A DNA stretch of 9,005 nucleotides from DATAFO01 sp046728935 (GTDB lineage Bacteria > Actinomycetota > Thermoleophilia > Solirubrobacterales > 70-9), in assembly GCA_046728935.1 (NCBI GenBank), contig JBKPFS010000140.1, positions 1 to 9,005 of the forward strand, read 5' to 3'. The position numbers and the translations under genes were made by a program. The notes below the pieces were generated by a model. That model was not told the DNA's origin and searched no databases. It saw only the letters and a program-made list of their open reading frames with translations. Below, in pieces: positions 5,839 to 9,005 of this stretch. Position 1 is the stretch's first letter, and each line of letters opens with the position of its first letter.

Positions 5839-6536
5839 CGCCGGTGTCCCGCGAAGGCGAAGCTTGCGATGAGCGCTGGCGCGACGAGCTCGCGGCCCAT
5901 GCGCTCGACTCGCTCGACCAGACGGAGGCGAGGGCGCTGGAGGCCCACCTCGCGGGTTGCGAGCGCTGTCGAGACGAGTTGCGCTGGCTGCGGACCGCGG
6001 TCGAGGCCCTGCCCGCGTCCGTCCCGCAGCTCGAGCCGCCCCGGCGGCTGCGGCGCCGGGTGCTGGCGGCGGCCCGCGCCGAGCCGAGATCGTCAAGGGC
6101 GCGAGGCCTCGGGCGGGCTCCGCGACTGGCCTGGATGACGCCCGCTACCGCGACTGCGGCCGTCGCGGCGGTCGCGCTCGCGGCGGGCGCCGGTTACCTG
6201 GTGGGGGAGGACGGGCCCGAGTCGTCGACCGTCTCCGCCGCTGCGCAGACCGCGAGGGCCGCCGGCGCCGGGGGACTCGTGGTCACGAACGGCGACGAGG
6301 CGACGCTCGAGGTCGAGGGTATGCCGCGACTCGCCGCCGGCCACGTCTATCAGGCCTGGCTGCAGCGCGGCTCCGAGATCGAGCCCTCGACCACCTTCAT
6401 CGTCGACCGCCATGGCGACGGTGCGGCCGCCGTCCCACACGTCGGGGGCGCCGAGCGGTTGATGGTCACCAGCGAGCCGCGTGGCGGCAGCGAGGTGCCC
6501 AGCACCGAGCCGCTGCTGAGCGCCACGCTCAACTGA
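5835..6536 (+). CDS. RskA-type membrane anti-sigma factor with zinc-binding N-terminus
   Basis: This 233-residue protein should hold the adjoining sigma factor inactive at the membrane and release it on signal. The N-terminal domain (about 10-80) has the zinc-binding anti-sigma motif H-x3-C-x2-C in HLAGCERC (His38, Cys42, Cys45), preceded by His22 in ELAAHALDSLD. A basic linker (PRRLRRRVLAAAR and RSSRARGLGRAPR) leads to one transmembrane helix near 102-124. The extracytoplasmic C-terminal domain (about 140-233) resembles the RskA anti-sigma-K domain: LEVEGMPRLAAGHVYQAWL, then a strand-rich region ending EPLLSATLN. The GTG start overlaps the sigma stop as GTGA, so translation is coupled and stoichiometric. 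A second GTG at 5844 is a possible start. Release in this class usually needs regulated intramembrane proteolysis of the anti-sigma factor; the signal here is unknown. Confidence 0.9.
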   Translation: MTPVSREGEACDERWRDELAAHALDSLDQTEARALEAHLAGCERCRDELRWLRTAVEALPASVPQLEPPRRLRRRVLAAARAEPRSSRARGLGRAPRLAWMTPATATAAVAAVALAAGAGYLVGEDGPESSTVSAAAQTARAAGAGGLVVTNGDEATLEVEGMPRLAAGHVYQAWLQRGSEIEPSTTFIVDRHGDGAAAVPHVGGAERLMVTSEPRGGSEVPSTEPLLSATLN

Positions 6537-6650
6537 AATGGCCGAATCGGCGTAGCGGCGCCGGACAAATGGGCCACTGCGGAGGTTTCGCGTGCGCCAG
6601 CCGCGGATACTCCCGCGCGTGCACCCATCGTGCGAAGAGGAGAGTGTGGG
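6537..6650 (+). promoter_or_regulatory. Leader region of the secreted propeller gene
   Basis: These 114 bases separate the anti-sigma and propeller genes. Just after the anti-sigma stop are GCCGA/TCGGC (6541-6551, one-base centre) and CGGCGCCG (6556-6563). They could fold, but lack a T run, so a terminator is not shown. Further on, CGCGG and CCGCG (6602-6606, 6613-6617) enclose a 6-base loop. The loop includes most of GATACT (6606-6611), a possible -10 element with no convincing -35 partner. Two near-identical 10-mers, CGCGTGCGCC (6589-6598) and CGCGTGCACC (6616-6625), lie 27 bases apart and flank that hairpin. Confidence 0.3.
6636..6642 (+). promoter_or_regulatory. Shine-Dalgarno that sets the propeller start
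   Basis: AGAGGAG lies 8 bases before ATG 6651. It overlaps the coding sequence that a start at GTG 6630 would need, so ATG 6651 is the start. That choice also puts the signal peptide at the very N-terminus. Confidence 0.75.
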
Positions 6651-8354
6651 ATGAGGCGTTGGATCGTGGCCGCAGTCGCGGCAGGGTTGTTAATCGCGTT
6701 CGGAGCGCCGGCGGGCGCGCAGGCGGCGAGCGAATCGCTGGTCACGGTGGACAGCCCCACGGGGCCGTTCCCGCAGAACAAGCAGAACGAGCCCTCGGTC
6801 GCCATCGATCCGACGAATCCGAGCGTGCTCGCGGCGGGGGTGAACGAGGAGATCGACGAGCCCCCGTGCGACGGCTCCGACTGCCCGTTCGTGCAGGGGA
6901 TCGGGAACTCCGGAGTCTACTTCTCGCTCGACGGCGGCCTGAACTGGATCCAGCCAACGTACACGGGGTACGGCGGGCGCGACGGCACCCCCGACTTCGG
7001 TAGCCCGATCGGCACGCTGCCGCACTACGACGAGGCCGGACTGGTGTCGGACGGCGACCCGATCGTCGCCTTCGGCCCGCGTCCGGATGCGAACGGAGAC
7101 TTCGACTGGGCCAACGGCTCCCGCCTCTACTACTCGAACCTGACCTCGAACTTCTCCACCCTGAGGAGGGAGTTCACGTTCAAGGGCTTCGAGGCGATCG
7201 CGGTGTCGCACGCCGATGACATCGAGGCGGCCGCGGCCGAGGAGGGGGGCGACGATGCGTGGAGCGATCCGGCGATCGTCACCCAGCGGCGCCAGAGCTC
7301 GGCAACGTTCTCCGACAAGGAGGAGATGGCCGTTGACGACGCCGCCTCGAGTCCCAACTTCGGGACCGTCTACGTGTGCTACAGCCGGTTCCAGTCGGCG
7401 GGAGCTGAGCCGATCGCGATCCGCGTCACCCACTCGACCGACGGCGGTGAGACATGGGCGGACCCGGTGAAGCTGAAGACGCCCCACTTCTCCAGCCCCG
7501 TCAAGCCGGATCGGCAGGGGTGCTCGGTCGACACCGACAGCCAGGGCACGGTGTACGTGGTCTGGCAGGACTCGGTGAAGAAGCAGGCGGTGTTCAAGAT
7601 GAGCCGCTCCTTCGACGGCGGCGCCAGCTTCGAGACGCCGCGCGTGATCGCCCAGATCACGGACGTCGGCATCTTCGACGACGTTCGCTCGATCTCGTTC
7701 GACGGCATCGCTGGCGCTCGCACGAGCTCCTTCCCGAGCCTCGACATCGCCAACGGGGCCCCAACCGGTGACGACGCCCCCGACACGCTCGCGCTCGGCT
7801 GGTCCGATGGAACCGAGGGGCTCAACAACGAGCACGCGCTGGTGCAGATGTCGGATGACCAGGGCGATACGTGGACCGATCCGGAGGCGGTCGAGGAGTC
7901 CGGCGACCGGCCGGACTTCGCCTTCATCGGCATCTCGCCCGACGGCACGGACCTCTACGTCGTCTACGACGCGTTCCTGGACCCGTTCCAGGACGACACG
8001 ACGTCGGACCGCCGCTTCCTCGGCGTGCTGCGGCAGGCCGACCTCGCTGGCACGAGCCTGGGGACGCCGATCACCCTCGATCGTGGCGAGGTCGGCGACG
8101 CCCGAGCGTCGAGCGCGAACGCGCTGATCGACGAGTTCATCGGCGACTACAACACCGTTGCCGCGACCAACGACGGAGCGGTAAGCGTGTTCAACGACGC
8201 GCGTGACGCGGCGCTCTGCGATGACATCAACACCTACCGGCAGGCGATCGCGAACGGCGAGGACGCCGAGGCGCCCGCGCCCGGCGACGACTGCGATCCG
8301 ACCTTCGGCAACACCGACATCTGGTCGGCGATGACCGTGGATCCGACGCCGTAG
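6651..8354 (+). CDS. Secreted sialidase-like (Asp-box/BNR) beta-propeller protein
   Basis: This 567-residue protein has a clear Sec signal peptide: MRR, a hydrophobic core WIVAAVAAGLLIAFGAPAGA, and a likely cleavage after AQA near residue 25. The mature part begins with NEPSVAIDPTNPSVLAAGVN, the usual first-blade strand of secreted BNR propellers. Four Asp boxes (S-x-D-x-G-x-x-W/F) are visible: SLDGGLNW (92-99), STDGGETW (262-269), SFDGGASF (320-327, Phe replacing Trp) and SDDQGDTW (401-408). A late blade carries FIGDYNTVAATNDGAVSVFNDAR. Cysteines occur as CDGSDC near the N-terminus and as single residues later, so disulfides are possible. I do not see a sialidase RIP motif or catalytic Tyr/Glu set, so hydrolase activity is not supported; a binding or surface role is equally likely. 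It sits directly after the sigma/anti-sigma pair and faces an acetoacetyl-CoA synthetase gene with only 2 bases between stop codons. Confidence 0.82.
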   Translation: MRRWIVAAVAAGLLIAFGAPAGAQAASESLVTVDSPTGPFPQNKQNEPSVAIDPTNPSVLAAGVNEEIDEPPCDGSDCPFVQGIGNSGVYFSLDGGLNWIQPTYTGYGGRDGTPDFGSPIGTLPHYDEAGLVSDGDPIVAFGPRPDANGDFDWANGSRLYYSNLTSNFSTLRREFTFKGFEAIAVSHADDIEAAAAEEGGDDAWSDPAIVTQRRQSSATFSDKEEMAVDDAASSPNFGTVYVCYSRFQSAGAEPIAIRVTHSTDGGETWADPVKLKTPHFSSPVKPDRQGCSVDTDSQGTVYVVWQDSVKKQAVFKMSRSFDGGASFETPRVIAQITDVGIFDDVRSISFDGIAGARTSSFPSLDIANGAPTGDDAPDTLALGWSDGTEGLNNEHALVQMSDDQGDTWTDPEAVEESGDRPDFAFIGISPDGTDLYVVYDAFLDPFQDDTTSDRRFLGVLRQADLAGTSLGTPITLDRGEVGDARASSANALIDEFIGDYNTVAATNDGAVSVFNDARDAALCDDINTYRQAIANGEDAEAPAPGDDCDPTFGNTDIWSAMTVDPTP

Positions 8355-8359
8355 CGCTA
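8352..8359. repeat. Palindrome containing both convergent stop codons
   Basis: TAGCGCTA is a perfect 8-base palindrome. Its left half ends the propeller gene with TAG on the + strand, and its right half ends the synthetase gene with TAG on the - strand. There is no room for a terminator between the genes, so their transcripts must overlap at the 3' ends. Confidence 0.85.
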
Positions 8360-9005
8360 GGAGAGCTTGCCGGCGAGCTCCACGAAGTAGTCGAGCGCGG
8401 CCGGGTTCGCGAGCGAGTCCCTGCTCGCGGCCTGCGCGGCCGGAGTGCCCGTGAGGATCCGCTTCACGGGCACCTCGAGGACCTTGCCGGAGAGCGTGCG
8501 AGGCACCTCGTCGATCTGGAAGATCTCGTTCGGGACGTGGCGCGGCGAGCACTGCTCGCGGATCTGGCGCTTGATCTCGGCCCCCAGCTCCTCGCTCAGC
8601 GTCTCGCCCTCCCGCAGGACGACGAACAGGGGCATCCAGCCCTCGGTCCCGGGCTTCGGCACGTCGACGACGAGCGCGTCGAGCACCGCCGGCACGGCGG
8701 CCACCGCGCGGTAGATCTCGCTCGTCCCCATGCGGATCCCCGCGCGGTTGATGGTGGAGTCCGAGCGTCCGTAGATCACGGCGGTGCCGCGGGAGGTGAT
8801 CTCGATCCAGTCGCCGTGGCGCCAGACCCCCGGGTACATCTCGAAGTAGCTGGCGCGGTAGCGAGAGCCGTCCTCGTCGCCCCAGAAGAAGACCGGCATC
8901 GAGGGCATCGGCTCGGTGATCACGAGCTCGCCAACCTCGTCGACGACCGAGTTGCCCTCCTCGTCGAACGCCTCCACCTTGGCGCCCAGGGAGCGGCCCT
9001 GGAGC
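8357..9005 (-). CDS. Acetoacetyl-CoA synthetase, C-terminal part (5' end outside the window)
   Basis: About 215 C-terminal residues of an acyl-adenylate-forming ligase are present; the frame remains open to the right edge. The wording is characteristic of acetoacetate-CoA ligase, a roughly 650-residue cytosolic enzyme that makes acetoacetyl-CoA from acetoacetate, ATP and CoA. The visible landmarks are YFEMYPGVWRHGDWIEIT, then GRSDSTINRAGIRMGTSEIYRAV (the hinge and C-domain start). After these come LDALVVDVPKPG, CSPRHVPNEIFQIDEVPRTL and SGKVLEVPVKRIL with the catalytic C-domain lysine in SGK. A GTG at 8977 could be mistaken for a start, but upstream codons encode LQGRSLGAK, which fits the family and continues the frame. 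Such enzymes serve ketone-body or polyhydroxybutyrate use. The gene converges on the propeller gene and is not part of its operon. Confidence 0.93.
   Translation of the reverse strand, partial: LQGRSLGAKVEAFDEEGNSVVDEVGELVITEPMPSMPVFFWGDEDGSRYRASYFEMYPGVWRHGDWIEITSRGTAVIYGRSDSTINRAGIRMGTSEIYRAVAAVPAVLDALVVDVPKPGTEGWMPLFVVLREGETLSEELGAEIKRQIREQCSPRHVPNEIFQIDEVPRTLSGKVLEVPVKRILTGTPAAQAASRDSLANPAALDYFVELAGKLS

Noticed and set aside
5377..6096. Minus-strand frame opposite the sigma and anti-sigma genes
   Set aside because: It is an antisense shadow of well-supported sigma region 2/4 and zinc anti-sigma motifs.
6541..6563. Rho-independent terminator after the anti-sigma gene
   Set aside because: Small GC-rich inverted repeats exist, but there is no T run and the stems are short; kept only as part of the leader description.
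5957..7003. Plus-strand frame of about 350 codons spanning the anti-sigma gene, the leader and the propeller start
   Set aside because: It is extremely Arg-rich and out of frame with both recognised proteins.
6690..8552. Minus-strand open frame of about 620 codons opposite the propeller
   Set aside because: Its Arg/Val/Asp-rich sequence has no fold signature, it runs into the acetoacetyl-CoA synthetase in another frame, and the + strand has a signal peptide and Asp boxes.
8357..8977. Reading GTG 8977 as the start of a complete small acyl-CoA ligase
   Set aside because: The upstream codons continue the acetoacetyl-CoA synthetase sequence to the window edge, so the gene is cut by the window rather than short.
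1..9005. tRNA, rRNA, CRISPR, insertion sequence, phage or defence modules
   Set aside because: No tandem spaced repeats, transposase motifs, terminal inverted repeats or RNA gene signatures were seen on either strand.

Overview
This window looks like chromosomal DNA of a high-GC actinobacterium. GC-rich third codon positions dominate every real gene. The gene families point the same way: an RskA-type anti-sigma factor coupled to an ECF sigma factor, a YihY/BrkB membrane protein followed by a DUF4235 protein, and a secreted Asp-box propeller. A deep actinobacterial class such as Thermoleophilia would fit, but that is inference. I see no tRNA, rRNA, CRISPR array, insertion sequence or phage gene. 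The base composition shows no obvious foreign island.

Region 1 (1-3494, + strand) is a tightly packed operon. The tail of an unidentified gene overlaps, at an ATGA, the start of an acyl-CoA carboxylase beta (carboxyltransferase) subunit. Eight bases after that gene comes a purine nucleoside/MTA phosphorylase-fold protein. This in turn overlaps, by ATGA, an amidohydrolase of the MTA/SAH deaminase family. The last two suggest a two-step methylthioadenosine salvage: deamination to methylthioinosine, then phosphorolysis to hypoxanthine and methylthioribose-1-phosphate. The deaminase begins unusually close to its HxH metal motif and lacks about 30 N-terminal residues of the family.

Region 2 (3571-4911, + strand) holds a six-helix YihY/BrkB membrane protein and a small DUF4235 membrane protein, 15 bases apart. 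Region 3 (4912-5253) is not empty. Its left part carries a strongly codon-biased small minus-strand reading frame (4915-5103, possibly longer). Its right part carries inverted repeats, including a perfect 12-base palindrome, upstream of the sigma factor gene.

Region 4 (about 5254-6536, + strand) is an ECF sigma factor translationally coupled (GTGA overlap) to its membrane-bound zinc-binding RskA-type anti-sigma factor. Region 5 (6651-8354, + strand) encodes a secreted four-Asp-box beta-propeller protein with its own strong ribosome binding site. It could be a target of the sigma factor, but no promoter match proves this. Region 6 (8357-9005, - strand) is the C-terminal third of an acetoacetyl-CoA synthetase. 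It converges on the propeller gene so closely that both stop codons lie in one 8-base palindrome.

I do not see a clearly new defence or mobile system. The most unusual items are the short-form deaminase paired with its phosphorylase, the hidden minus-strand small gene, and the uncharacterised secreted propeller beside the sigma/anti-sigma switch.
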